Shown here: positions 23,899-32,826 of the stretch, one piece after another
Numbering within the stretch: the stretch's first letter is position 1
Layout of the letters: every line of letters begins with the position of its first letter
Assembly (NCBI GenBank): GCA_902795755.1
Contig: CADBMO010000104.1
Span: 1 to 42,070, forward strand
DNA from: an uncultured Erysipelotrichaceae bacterium
Lineage (GTDB): Bacteria > Bacillota_I > Bacilli_A > RF39 > UBA660
DNA: 42,070 nt
Reading direction: 5' to 3'
The notes under the pieces: generated by a model
Told to the model about the DNA's origin: nothing
Databases searched by the model: none
Seen by the model: the letters and a program-made list of their open reading frames with translations, nothing else
Program-made: the position numbers and the translations under genes

Positions 23899-25290
23899 AT
23901 GAAAATATATAACACATTAACGAGAAAAATAGAAGAGTTTGTGCCTAACAATAAAAGTTTAATTAATATGTATACGTGTGGACCTACGGTTTATCACTAT
24001 GCACATATTGGTAATTTAAGAACGTATATAATGGAGGACATACTAGAAAAAACTCTTATTTATAATGGTTATAAAGTTAATAGAGTTATGAATATAACTG
24101 ACGTAGGGCACTTAACTAGTGACTCAGATTCTGGTGATGACAAAATGGTATCAAGTGCAAAGAGACAGCACAAAACGGTACTTGATATTGCTAAGTATTA
24201 TACAAATGCTTTTTTTGAAGATTTTAAGAAATTAAATATAAAGAAACCTGAAACTATAGAACCTGCAACTAACTTAATTGAAGATTATATTCATTTAATT
24301 AGTGTTTTATTAGAAAAAGGGTATGCATATATATCTGGGGGTAACGTTTATTTTGATACTTCTAAATTAGATGATTATTATGTTTTAACCAATCATAAAG
24401 AAGATGATATGGTTGTAGGAGTTCGTGATGGCGTAGAATTCGATGGTAGTAAACGTAATCAAGCAGATTTTGTTCTTTGGTTTACTAAATCTAAATTTGA
24501 AGATCAAGAATTAAAATGGGAATCACCTTGGGGCCTTGGATATCCAGGATGGCATTTGGAATGTTCTTGCATTAGTATGAAACATTGCGGAGAGTATTTG
24601 GATATTCATTGTGGTGGTGTTGATAATATTTTTCCACACCATACTAACGAAATTGCACAAAGCGAGGCTTATCTAGGTCATAAATGGTGTAATTATTGGG
24701 TGCATGGAGAACATCTTTTAGATAAAAATGGAAAAATGAGTAAAAGTAACGGTGAGTTTTTAACTGTTTCGTTGTTAATTGATAAAGGATATAATCCATT
24801 ATCATATAGATTGATGCATTTAGAGTCACATTATAGAAAGCAGTTGTTGTTTTCCTTTGATAATTTAGACAATTTTGAAAAAGCTTATAAAAAGCTAAAG
24901 CAAAAAACACTTGCTTTAAAGCAAAATGGTGAGTTGTTAGAAGATAAATATCAAGATTATAATCAAAAATTCATTAATTGTTTAAATGATGATATGAATA
25001 CGGCGAGTGCTATGACTGTTTTATATAATTTATTAAAAGATAATGAAGTTAATGATACTACTAAAATTGAATTAATAAAAAATTTTGATACTGTATTATC
25101 CTTAGATTTATTAAAGAAAGATGAAGTAGATGATGAATTAACAGTTTATATTGAAGAAATGATTGAAAAAAGAAAAGAAGCTAAGAAAAATAAAGACTAT
25201 GAATTAGCAGACAATATAAGAAATGAATTACTTGAAAAAGGAATAGAACTTAAAGATACTAGGGAAGGAACTACTTGGAATAAAATATAG
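23899..25290 (+). CDS. cysS: Cysteinyl-tRNA synthetase
   Basis: Class I aminoacyl-tRNA synthetase charging tRNA-Cys, 463 residues. C27 in YTCGPTVYHYAHIGN begins the zinc site, and the HIGH-type motif is HIGN (36-39). The remaining zinc-binding region is ECSCISMKHCG with HHTNEIAQSEA, and KMSKS lies at about residues 279-283. The C-terminal helical domain and the EKGIELKDTREGTTW end are normal. The RBS is GGGAAGG at 23884-23890, which can be masked by pairing with the leader ORF. Followed after 8 bases by an unknown gene rather than the mrnC often found in Bacillota. Confidence 0.97.
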   Translation: MKIYNTLTRKIEEFVPNNKSLINMYTCGPTVYHYAHIGNLRTYIMEDILEKTLIYNGYKVNRVMNITDVGHLTSDSDSGDDKMVSSAKRQHKTVLDIAKYYTNAFFEDFKKLNIKKPETIEPATNLIEDYIHLISVLLEKGYAYISGGNVYFDTSKLDDYYVLTNHKEDDMVVGVRDGVEFDGSKRNQADFVLWFTKSKFEDQELKWESPWGLGYPGWHLECSCISMKHCGEYLDIHCGGVDNIFPHHTNEIAQSEAYLGHKWCNYWVHGEHLLDKNGKMSKSNGEFLTVSLLIDKGYNPLSYRLMHLESHYRKQLLFSFDNLDNFEKAYKKLKQKTLALKQNGELLEDKYQDYNQKFINCLNDDMNTASAMTVLYNLLKDNEVNDTTKIELIKNFDTVLSLDLLKKDEVDDELTVYIEEMIEKRKEAKKNKDYELADNIRNELLEKGIELKDTREGTTWNKI

Positions 25291-25298
25291 GTGGTAAT

Positions 25299-25763
25299 AT
25301 GAAGTTAGTTGATAAATATAGATATAATAAATTAATTAAAGAAGGTTATATTGGTGAGCAAGCGAATGAAATAGTTAAATTATTGAATGATTATCCTCGC
25401 GCCATTATGCTTATTGATAAGACTTATAGTCCTGATGATATAAAAGAAGTTCATAAGCTTTATAGTACTAAGGATATACCATTAATAATATTTTTATCTA
25501 ATTTGGAACCCCAAAAAAGAATACTAATTGTAAAAGCTTACAATAAAAACGAAGGACCTTTTGCAAGAGCAGATAGAACATGGGAATTGATTACAACCAT
25601 AGCAACTAATTACGATACTGATGTACTTAGAATTTTTTTAGAACAAATAATGGTTAAAGAACCTAACTATGTATTATTAAACTTAGTTAGAACTGCCATG
25701 GATCAAAACGTAGATTTAAATGATTTAGATTTCTTTAAGAAAAACAAAGTGAAAACAAAATAA
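25299..25763 (+). CDS. Hypothetical protein downstream of cysS
   Basis: A 154-residue soluble, helix-rich protein without a recognised domain. Motifs that stand out are EQANEIVKLLNDYPRAIMLIDKTYSP, a central NLEPQKRILIVKAYNKNEGPFARADRTW (here noted as NLEPQKRIL and GPFARADRTW) and a C-terminal LRIFLEQIMVKEPNYVLLNLV. It shares an operon with cysS (8-base gap, RBS AGGTGGT) and ends before a bidirectional terminator. It is not mini-RNase III, which usually occupies this place. Function unknown. Confidence 0.75.
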   Translation: MKLVDKYRYNKLIKEGYIGEQANEIVKLLNDYPRAIMLIDKTYSPDDIKEVHKLYSTKDIPLIIFLSNLEPQKRILIVKAYNKNEGPFARADRTWELITTIATNYDTDVLRIFLEQIMVKEPNYVLLNLVRTAMDQNVDLNDLDFFKKNKVKTK

Positions 25764-25775
25764 AATAAAGTTAAT

Positions 25776-25803
25776 AAAACCAGGAATAATATTCCTGGTT
25801 TTT
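25776..25803. terminator. Bidirectional terminator between the cysS operon and clpP
   Basis: AAAACCAGGAAT (25776-25787) and ATTCCTGGTTTT (25791-25802) form a 12-bp stem with a 3-base loop between converging genes. Confidence 0.9.
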
Positions 25804-25834
25804 AATTTTTGTATTTATTTAGATCTTATTTCAA

Positions 25835-26410
25835 TTATGCTTCTTTTTTTAATATCTTATCAACAATGCCATATCTTAAAGCTTCATCAGCACTTAAATA
25901 ATAATCTCTTTCTGTGTCGTGTTCTATTTTCTTTAATGGTTGCTTTGTGTTATTAGCAAGTATTTTATTCAATTTTTTTCTTAAGTATACTATTCTATCA
26001 GCAACTATTTTTATTTCGGTAGCTTGCCCGCTTACCCCACCTAGAGGTTGGTGAATCATCACCTCCCCATTAGGAAGTATGTATCTTTTATCACCTGCTG
26101 ATAACAATATGGACGCCATAGAAGCGGCAATACCAATGCACGTTGTTGATATGGGGCTTTTTATATAATTCATAGTATCATATATTGCAAGGCCGGCTGT
26201 TATAGAACCACCTGGAGAATTAATATAGATGTTTATTTCATCGTTTGATAATGAATCTAAAAATAGTAATTGGCTAATTACCCCGTTTGCAACATCATCC
26301 GTTATTTCATCGCCTATAAAAATTATTCTGTCTTTTAATAATCTAGAGTATACGTCATACACTTTTTCTACACCATTTTCATTTTCTATTACACTTGGAA
26401 TAATAGTCAT
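25835..26410 (-). CDS. clpP: ATP-dependent Clp protease proteolytic subunit
   Basis: ClpP serine peptidase that forms the barrel degrading substrates fed by ClpC/ClpX. 191 residues. The catalytic triad is visible: S97 in GIAASMAS, H120 in MIHQPLGG and D165 in HDTERD. The oxyanion-region motif NSPGGSITAGLAIYD is present. On the minus strand AGGAGG precedes the ATG. It is a single gene facing the cysS unit. No CtsR or CIRCE operator was found in its upstream region (26411-26524). Confidence 0.96.
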   Translation of the reverse strand: MTIIPSVIENENGVEKVYDVYSRLLKDRIIFIGDEITDDVANGVISQLLFLDSLSNDEINIYINSPGGSITAGLAIYDTMNYIKSPISTTCIGIAASMASILLSAGDKRYILPNGEVMIHQPLGGVSGQATEIKIVADRIVYLRKKLNKILANNTKQPLKKIEHDTERDYYLSADEALRYGIVDKILKKEA

Positions 26411-26524
26411 TTTGTGCCTCCTAGTAATATTATGTATAAAAAAAATATGTTTATTACCAAAAAAATGTGACTTTTTTTGTATGATTTGTTATTATATTAA
26501 TAGAGTAAAAGGGTGTGTGATAGC

Positions 26525-28153
26525 ATGATTAACATAAAATATAAAGAAAACAACTTTGAATATGAAAACCCAGTGCCATTATTTGAAATTACTGATAGGA
26601 TTAAAGATGATTTTGAAGGTGATGTAGTAGCAGCATTTATGGATAATAAAGTTTGTTCATTAAATAGTATCGTATCAAAAGATTCTGAAGTCGAATTTTT
26701 TGATAATGGATCAGTTCATGGTAATAGGGTATATGTTAGAGGACTATGCTTTTTGTTTTGTAAAGCTGTAAAAGATGTATTAAATTGTGACGTTAAAATA
26801 ATCAGGGTAATGGGTAATGAGTTATACTCAGAAATTCTATCAAACACCATAATATCAGAAACTACTGTTGAAAAAATTAAGTTAAGAATGAAAGAATTAG
26901 TAGAACAAGAAATACCTATTGAAAAAATAGTAGTATCTAGATTAGAAGCTATGAATTATTATAAAAACGTTAACCAATTAGATAAAGCTAATTCTATGAA
27001 ATATATGAGCACATCATCACTTAGTTTATATAAAATGGATGATACATTAGACTACTTCTATGGAATAATGCCAATTAATACAAAAGTACTTAAAAATTAT
27101 GAATTAAAGTATATTAAAGAAAATAGAGTGGTATTAATTCCACCAAGTATTTATGATGAAGAACGTAGTTCAAAATATTTAAACAATGAAAGTATTATAA
27201 AAAGTACTGAAGAAAATAATAAGTTTTTAGAAAATATTAATATAATAAATTCTTGTGATTTAGATTATAAAATATCTAATAGTGAGTATAATAGCATTAT
27301 AGACGTTAGTGAAATGTATATTAATAAAAAAATATATGATTTAGCACATAAAATATCTAAGGATAAAGATGCAAAAGTTATATTAATAAATGGCCCAACT
27401 TCATCTGGAAAAACAATAGTAGCAAGAAAGCTTACAACTTTACTAAAAAGTGATGGGTATGATCCAATTACTATTTCAATAGATGATTTTTATAGGGAAG
27501 ATACTAACGATTATTCACGTGAAAACATTGATAACATTGATACCAATCTGTTTAATAATACGCTAGATTCGTTATTAGCAGGAAATGAAGTTAAAATGCC
27601 GGCGTTTGACTTTGAGGTTCATCAAAGATATTGGCAAGACAATGCTATAAAACTAAATGATAAGAGTGTGATAATAATAGAAGGTATGCATGCGTTTAAT
27701 AGTAAGCTTACTGAAATGATTCAAGATAAAAATAAGTTTAAAGTATTTGTTACACCATTTACTCCGTTAAATATTGATAATCATAATTTGTTTAGAACTT
27801 CAGATAATAGACTTTTAAGAAAACTTGTAAAAGATGCTAAGATAAAAAATATTAATCCATCTGATTCTTTAAAAGACTGGAGACGTATAAGAAAGATTGA
27901 AGAAGAAACTATTAATCCTTATGCTAATGATGCAGACGAGTTTATTAATACTTCACTTGTATATGAATTAGGTATATTAAAAACTTATGCAGAACCATTA
28001 TTGTTTTCAATAAATGAAGATGATGAAAACTATGAGGAAGCGCTTAGGATATTAAATATTTTTAGGGTAATACTACCTATGCCTAGTGAGAATGTGCCAA
28101 GTGATTCAATATTAAGAGAATTTATTGGTGGAAGTTGTTTTGGTAATGAATAG
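26525..28153 (+). CDS. Nucleoside (uridine) kinase with N-terminal tRNA-synthetase-like domain
   Basis: A 542-residue protein with two parts. The N-terminal half resembles the TGS/threonyl-tRNA-synthetase second-domain region (VVAAFMDNKVCSLN). The C-terminal half is a phosphoribulokinase/uridine-kinase P-loop domain with Walker A NGPTSSGKT (about 289-297), SIDDFYREDT and DFEVHQRYW. This architecture is annotated in Bacillota as a nucleoside kinase; the substrate is not proven. ATG at 26525 is chosen for the GGGTGTGTGAT just upstream; an in-frame ATG lies 4 codons earlier. No tRNA-synthetase activity is expected. Confidence 0.87.
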   Translation: MINIKYKENNFEYENPVPLFEITDRIKDDFEGDVVAAFMDNKVCSLNSIVSKDSEVEFFDNGSVHGNRVYVRGLCFLFCKAVKDVLNCDVKIIRVMGNELYSEILSNTIISETTVEKIKLRMKELVEQEIPIEKIVVSRLEAMNYYKNVNQLDKANSMKYMSTSSLSLYKMDDTLDYFYGIMPINTKVLKNYELKYIKENRVVLIPPSIYDEERSSKYLNNESIIKSTEENNKFLENINIINSCDLDYKISNSEYNSIIDVSEMYINKKIYDLAHKISKDKDAKVILINGPTSSGKTIVARKLTTLLKSDGYDPITISIDDFYREDTNDYSRENIDNIDTNLFNNTLDSLLAGNEVKMPAFDFEVHQRYWQDNAIKLNDKSVIIIEGMHAFNSKLTEMIQDKNKFKVFVTPFTPLNIDNHNLFRTSDNRLLRKLVKDAKIKNINPSDSLKDWRRIRKIEEETINPYANDADEFINTSLVYELGILKTYAEPLLFSINEDDENYEEALRILNIFRVILPMPSENVPSDSILREFIGGSCFGNE

Positions 28154-28168
28154 ATGTTAAAATATAAT
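28140..28168 (+). promoter_or_regulatory. Probable promoter of gap
   Basis: TTGGTA at 28140-28145 and TATAAT at 28163-28168 are 17 bases apart. The -35 overlaps the end of the nucleoside kinase gene, and no terminator separates the two genes. Confidence 0.55.
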
Positions 28169-28187
28169 TAAATAGGAGGATGTTAAT

Positions 28188-29198
28188 ATGGCTATAAAAG
28201 TAGCAATAAATGGATTTGGAAGAATAGGAAGACTTGTATTTAGGTTAATGCAAGAAGATAGTGATTTTGATGTTGTTGCAATTAATGATTTGACTGATGC
28301 AGCACAATTAGCATATTTATTAAAATACGACACTTCACATAGAAGATATAAAACTGAGGAAATATCATCAGATGAAAACAACATCATAATAGATGGTAAA
28401 AAAATAAGAATATATAGTGAAAAAGAACCTGTTGATTTACCTTGGAAAGAATTGGGAATAGACGTTGTGTTTGAATGTACTGGGTTCTTTACTAACCTTG
28501 AAGCTGCCCAATCACATATAGATGCTGGAGCAAAAAAAGTTATTATATCAGCGCCAGCTAAAGGTGATTTAAAAACAATTGTTTATAACGTAAATCATGA
28601 ATTATTAACTGGTGATGAAACCGTTATTAGTGCAGCAAGTTGTACTACAAATTGCTTAGCACCTGTTATGAAATTATTATGTGATAATATTGGCGTAGAA
28701 AAAGGGTATATGACAACCGTTCATGCTTATACTAATGACCAATCAACGTTAGATGTTGCACATAAAAAAGGTCATATGGCAAGAAGGGGTAGAGCAGCCG
28801 CGGCAAATATAGTTCCTGCGTCAACCGGAGCCGCTAGTGCAATTGGATTGGTAATACCACAATTAAATGGTAAATTAGATGGTATTGCAATGAGGGTTCC
28901 TGTGACAACTGGATCAGTAGTAGATTTAACTTTAGAATTAAGTAAAAATGTTACTAAAGAAGAATTAAATGATTTATTTAAAAATAATCAAAGCGAAACA
29001 ATAAAGTATACTGAAGATCCAATTGTATCAAGTGATGTTATTGGAATGACTTGTGGTTCTCTTGTTGACGGATTGTCTACTAACGTTATGGATGTAGATG
29101 GAAAACAATTAGTTAAAATAGTATCATGGTATGATAATGAAATGGGATACAGTGCTCAAATGGTAAGAACTGCTAAATATTTAGCAAAAAAACACTAA
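28188..29198 (+). CDS. gap: Glyceraldehyde-3-phosphate dehydrogenase
   Basis: Glycolytic NAD-dependent GAPDH, 336 residues. The Rossmann start AINGFGRIGRL, D34 (NAD preference), the catalytic C152 in SAASCTTNCLAPV, the S-loop with AHKKGHMARRGRAAA and the terminal WYDNEMGYSAQMV are all visible. RBS AGGAGG. It is its own short unit ending in a strong terminator, separated from pgk and tpiA by a surface-protein gene, unlike the contiguous gap-pgk-tpi operon of many Bacilli. Confidence 0.97.
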   Translation: MAIKVAINGFGRIGRLVFRLMQEDSDFDVVAINDLTDAAQLAYLLKYDTSHRRYKTEEISSDENNIIIDGKKIRIYSEKEPVDLPWKELGIDVVFECTGFFTNLEAAQSHIDAGAKKVIISAPAKGDLKTIVYNVNHELLTGDETVISAASCTTNCLAPVMKLLCDNIGVEKGYMTTVHAYTNDQSTLDVAHKKGHMARRGRAAAANIVPASTGAASAIGLVIPQLNGKLDGIAMRVPVTTGSVVDLTLELSKNVTKEELNDLFKNNQSETIKYTEDPIVSSDVIGMTCGSLVDGLSTNVMDVDGKQLVKIVSWYDNEMGYSAQMVRTAKYLAKKH

Positions 29199-29212
29199 TT
29201 AGTGTTTTTTTT
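29186..29212 (+). terminator. Intrinsic terminator of gap
   Basis: An A-run, AACACTAATTAGTGTT palindrome and T-run (29186-29212) overlapping the last gap codons. Confidence 0.9.
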
Positions 29213-29221
29213 GTTTATTCG

Positions 29222-29230
29222 TGATATAAT
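29222..29230 (+). promoter_or_regulatory. Extended -10 promoter of the surface-protein gene
   Basis: TGATATAAT about 10 bases after the gap terminator T-tract, 26 bases before the ATG. Confidence 0.75.
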
Positions 29231-29256
29231 GGTATAGACGATAGGATGGTGTTACA

Positions 29257-30573
29257 ATGGATAATGAGTATAATGCTTATGAACAAGAAGAGCCTAAAAA
29301 GAAGTTTAGAATAACTAGAGGTATGATTATTCTTGCTGTGGCAGTTATATTAGTAATTGCAATTGTTGTTATAATCATAGTAACCCATAATTCTAATAAA
29401 CCTAAAGAAATAACTACGGCTGATTGTAAAAAACTAGAGAAACGTATGAGTGATGAAGCATCTGCTTATGTTGAAGAGATATCACCTGAAATTTCAAGAG
29501 TTGAGTTGGATGATTTAAGATCAGAAAATGGTGGACCATTAGAGGTAAAGGCACTTCCAGCACTTAAAATATGTACAGGTTACGTAAATGTTTTCTTAGA
29601 TGATGGAGATCAAAGAAGTGACGCATATATATCATGTGATAATGGATACGAAACCAAAGGATATGTTGAAGGTGATGGTGGAGATATAACAAAACCTGAG
29701 ATTGAATTAAAGGGTAATAGTAAAATGACAATCAAAGTTGGAAGTAAATTTACTGATCCAGGTGCAACAGCAACTGATGATGTAGATGGAGATTTAACTG
29801 AAAACATCGTTGTAACAGGTAAAGTAGATACTAAAAAAGCTGGAACTTACACACTTAAATATACAGTTGAAGATTCATCTGGTAACAAAGCGTCTAAAAA
29901 AAGAACAGTAATTGTTGAGGAAAAAGAAACAACAACTACTAAAACAACGACTTCAACTAAAGTGCAAACAACAACCACAACTAAAAATACGATAGTTGTA
30001 ACAACTAAAAAAACTACTAGGACAACTGCAAGGAAAACTACCAGAGCAACAACCAGGGCTACAACTAAAGCAACAACAAAAAGAATAACAACCCCGCCAA
30101 CAATTAAGCTTAAAGGTAATAACCCAGATAGTGTTACTCAAGGAAGAACGTATACTGATCCAGGATTTACCGCAACAGATGCTACGGGTAAAAACATAAC
30201 TAGTAAGGTGACAAAAAAAGGAACAGTAAATACTAGTGTTGCTAAAACGTATTACATAACATATTCAGTAACTGATGATTATAAAAATACCGCATCTGTT
30301 AGTAGAACGGTAAAAGTTATAGCGAAGACAAATGTTACAAGTTTAACTTTGACCCCAAATACCGCAACAGTTAAAGTTGGTGCAAATCAACAGTTGTATG
30401 TAAATGCTACTTATACGGGTGGTGCGCCAGTATACAGTTGGAAATCTAGTAACACATCAGTAGCAACGGTATCAAGTAGTGGTGTTGTAACTGGAAAATC
30501 TGCTGGTAGCACGACAATTACTGTAACTGCTGGTACGATGGCAAGAACATGTACTATAAAAGTAACGAAGTAA
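29257..30573 (+). CDS. Membrane-anchored surface protein with DUF5011, Thr-rich and Big_2 domains
   Basis: A 438-residue protein anchored by an N-terminal span (about residues 24-45) after a short cytoplasmic segment. Outside lie a ~100-residue unassigned region, an Ig-like DUF5011/HYR-type domain (about 146-222, KFTDPGATATDDVDGDLT), a Thr/Lys/Arg-rich wall-spanning linker (about 225-283), a second DUF5011-type domain (about 284-357) and a Big_2 domain (about 360-438, WKSSNTSVATVSSSGVVTG). This suggests adhesion or wall binding (inference). No sortase motif is present. It is its own transcription unit between gap and pgk. Confidence 0.85.
   Translation: MDNEYNAYEQEEPKKKFRITRGMIILAVAVILVIAIVVIIIVTHNSNKPKEITTADCKKLEKRMSDEASAYVEEISPEISRVELDDLRSENGGPLEVKALPALKICTGYVNVFLDDGDQRSDAYISCDNGYETKGYVEGDGGDITKPEIELKGNSKMTIKVGSKFTDPGATATDDVDGDLTENIVVTGKVDTKKAGTYTLKYTVEDSSGNKASKKRTVIVEEKETTTTKTTTSTKVQTTTTTKNTIVVTTKKTTRTTARKTTRATTRATTKATTKRITTPPTIKLKGNNPDSVTQGRTYTDPGFTATDATGKNITSKVTKKGTVNTSVAKTYYITYSVTDDYKNTASVSRTVKVIAKTNVTSLTLTPNTATVKVGANQQLYVNATYTGGAPVYSWKSSNTSVATVSSSGVVTGKSAGSTTITVTAGTMARTCTIKVTK
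29929..30096 (+). repeat. Thr/Lys/Arg-rich low-complexity coding repeat
   Basis: Degenerate ACN-rich coding repeats give short T-T-K, T-T-R and A-T-T-R/K units. They form the linker between the two Ig-like domains of the surface protein. Such tracts are prone to length variation by slippage. Confidence 0.75.
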
Positions 30574-30600
30574 AATAGAAAATTTAGTTTTCTATTTTTT
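30572..30600 (+). terminator. Intrinsic terminator of the surface-protein gene
   Basis: AAAATAGAAAA (30572-30582) and TTTTCTATTTT (30588-30598), 5-base loop, then T. Confidence 0.88.
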
Positions 30601-30607
30601 CATATAA

Positions 30608-30616
30608 TGATATAAT
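30608..30616 (+). promoter_or_regulatory. Extended -10 promoter of the pgk operon
   Basis: TGATATAAT 16 bases upstream of the pgk ATG; the resulting leader is only about ten bases and begins near the RBS. Confidence 0.75.
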
Positions 30617-30632
30617 TGTATTGGAGGCTCTA

Positions 30633-31817
30633 ATGAAAAAAACTATAAGAGATTTAGACATAGATGGAAAAACTTTAATTATTAGATGTGACTTAAATGT
30701 TCCAATTAAAGATGGCGTTATATCAGATGATAATAGAATAAGAGAAAGTTTAAAAACTATTAATTATGCATTAGATCATAATTGTAAAATAATAATATTA
30801 TCTCATCTTGGTAGAATTAAGTCGGAAGAAGATAAAAAAGGAAAAAGTTTATTACCAGTTGCGATAAGACTAGAAGAATTATTAGGAAAAAAAGTATTAT
30901 TTGTTAATGAAACGCGTGGAAGTGTGTTAGAAGAGGCTGTTTCTAATATGAATAATAAAGATATAGTACTTGTAGAGAATACCAGATATGAAGATTATCC
31001 TGATAATAAGGAAAGTGGATGCGATATTGAACTTGGTAAGTATTGGTCTTCACTTGCAGATGTTTTTGTTAATGATGCATTTGGTACTTCTCACAGAAAA
31101 CATGCGTCTAATGTGGGTATTGCCAAAAATATACCTTCTTGTATTGGGTTTTTAGTTGAAAAAGAATTATTAATGTTAAAAGAATCATTGGATACTCCAA
31201 AATGTCCATATATAGTTATTATGGGTGGTGCAAAAATAAATGATAAAATAAAAGTGATAGATAAACTTTTAAAGAAAGCTGATTACTTATTAGTAGGTGG
31301 AGGAATTGCTAACACATTTTTGACTGCCCTTGGATATGATTTAAAAAAATCTATTTATGATGAAGATTCAATAGAATATTGTAAAAATGTTATTAAAAAG
31401 TATAAAGATAAAATAGTATTACCAGTAGATGGTTATTGTTCTAGTGAGTATAAAGATGGAATTGAGGTTGATTATTGTAAGCTAGATAATGTTTTAGATG
31501 GAAAAATGGTTTTAGATATTGGTAAAGAAAGTATAGAATTATTTTCTAATTATATTAAAGATGCAAAAACTGTTTTTTGGAATGGTCCAGTAGGGGTAAG
31601 TGAGTTTAAAAATTTTGAATATGGTACTAAAAAGCTATGTGAAATATTAGATAAATCAAATGCAAAAGTTATTGTTGGTGGTGGTGATTCAGCTGCTGCA
31701 GCAATAAAGTTTGGATATAAAAATAAATTTGATCATATATCAACTGGTGGCGGAGCATCTCTTGAGTTAATCGAGGGTAAAGCATTGCCAGCTATTGATA
31801 TTATAGAAGATAAATAA
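30633..31817 (+). CDS. pgk: Phosphoglycerate kinase
   Basis: Glycolytic kinase making ATP from 1,3-bisphosphoglycerate, 394 residues. Visible: IIRCDLNVPIKDG, LSHLGR, FVNDAFGTSHR, the hinge and GGAKINDKI, WNGPVGVSE, and the nucleotide-binding GGGDSAAAA and STGGGASLELIEG. ATG at 30633 is placed 5 bases after TTGGAGG at 30621-30627; the upstream in-frame TTG at 30621 is part of that RBS. First gene of a unit with a flippase, a glycosyltransferase and tpiA. Confidence 0.97.
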   Translation: MKKTIRDLDIDGKTLIIRCDLNVPIKDGVISDDNRIRESLKTINYALDHNCKIIILSHLGRIKSEEDKKGKSLLPVAIRLEELLGKKVLFVNETRGSVLEEAVSNMNNKDIVLVENTRYEDYPDNKESGCDIELGKYWSSLADVFVNDAFGTSHRKHASNVGIAKNIPSCIGFLVEKELLMLKESLDTPKCPYIVIMGGAKINDKIKVIDKLLKKADYLLVGGGIANTFLTALGYDLKKSIYDEDSIEYCKNVIKKYKDKIVLPVDGYCSSEYKDGIEVDYCKLDNVLDGKMVLDIGKESIELFSNYIKDAKTVFWNGPVGVSEFKNFEYGTKKLCEILDKSNAKVIVGGGDSAAAAIKFGYKNKFDHISTGGGASLELIEGKALPAIDIIEDK

Positions 31818-31818
31818 T

Positions 31819-32826
31819 ATGAAAAAGAAGAAAAGTATAATTAATTATCTAATATTATTTATAGCAATAGTCTTAGTGTTATTTTTTACACTTAAAGATG
31901 ATTTTAAAAACATAGTTTTAGAAATGTCTAAAGTAAATATTTGGATATATATAATAGCCATTATTTTGTTTTTAGTGTCACATTTCTTTAAGTCATTGGG
32001 CTTACGTACATTTTTAAATGAATATACAAATTATTCTGTAAAAAAATCATATGAATTAACCTTAATCTCGTTATTTTTAAATGGTGTAACACCATTTCAA
32101 ACGGGTGGTCAACCATTTCAAGTTTATTTATTAAAAAAAGATGGTATGCGCGTTACTGATTCTACAAACGCAATGATTAAAGATTCACTAGCATATCAAG
32201 CAGCTTTACTTATAATTGCGGTAATAGCATTGTTATTTAATATAAAATTAAATATATGTGAACATGATAGGTATTTAATATTAGCAGTGTTACTTGGTTT
32301 TATTGTGAATTTTGCTGTTTTGTCGCTTCTTGTATTTGCACTAGCAGCAAAAAAAACAGGATATAGAATCTTAAATAATCTAATTAACTTTATATTTAAA
32401 TTTAAAATAACAAAAAAATATGCTCGTTCAAAAGAAAAGCTTCAAGAAGGGTTAATAAACTTTTATGAAAACAGAAAAAGTATATCAAAAAATAAGAAAA
32501 CACTAATAGTAGGAATAATGTTTCATATTATTCATTTAATAATATTATATTTAGTACCTGCTATAGTGTTTAAATCTATGGGAGTTAACATAGGTATATT
32601 ACAAACTATAGTTTGTACAGCACTTGTTATGTTGGTTGCAAACTTTATTCCAATACCAGGTGCAACAGGTGGAATTGAATATGGATTTATGCAGTTCTTT
32701 GGTAAATATGTATTTGGAGCAATACTTTCTAGTGGAATGCTTTTATGGAGATTTGCAACATATTTCTTTGGATTAATAATAGGAAGTATTATACTTATGC
32801 TAAAAAAGGAGGATAGAATAAAATGA
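31819..32826 (+). CDS. Flippase-like / lysylphosphatidylglycerol-synthase TM family protein
   Basis: A 335-residue polytopic membrane protein of the LPG_synthase_TM (UPF0104) family with about eight spans. Hallmarks are FLNGVTPFQTGGQPFQVYLL and NFIPIPGATGGIEYGF. Members include the flippase half of MprF and glycolipid-associated proteins. It lacks the soluble aminoacyltransferase domain of MprF. It starts one base after pgk with a weak RBS, implying coupled translation, and its TGA stop overlaps the next start (ATGA). Adjacent to a glycolipid-type glycosyltransferase, a role in lipid translocation or glycolipid handling is plausible but inferred. Confidence 0.85.
   Translation: MKKKKSIINYLILFIAIVLVLFFTLKDDFKNIVLEMSKVNIWIYIIAIILFLVSHFFKSLGLRTFLNEYTNYSVKKSYELTLISLFLNGVTPFQTGGQPFQVYLLKKDGMRVTDSTNAMIKDSLAYQAALLIIAVIALLFNIKLNICEHDRYLILAVLLGFIVNFAVLSLLVFALAAKKTGYRILNNLINFIFKFKITKKYARSKEKLQEGLINFYENRKSISKNKKTLIVGIMFHIIHLIILYLVPAIVFKSMGVNIGILQTIVCTALVMLVANFIPIPGATGGIEYGFMQFFGKYVFGAILSSGMLLWRFATYFFGLIIGSIILMLKKEDRIK

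Noticed and set aside
27511..27526. parS-like sequence TTATTCACGTGAAAAC
   Set aside because: It matches the parS consensus at only 11 of 16 positions and is inside the nucleoside kinase coding region. parS normally tolerates one or two mismatches. A weaker CACGTG at 11290-11300 in dnaB matches even less.
13837..32826. TGA read as tryptophan (Mycoplasma-type code)
   Set aside because: TGA ends the metallo-hydrolase and flippase genes at overlapping ATGA junctions, and Trp is encoded by TGG throughout.
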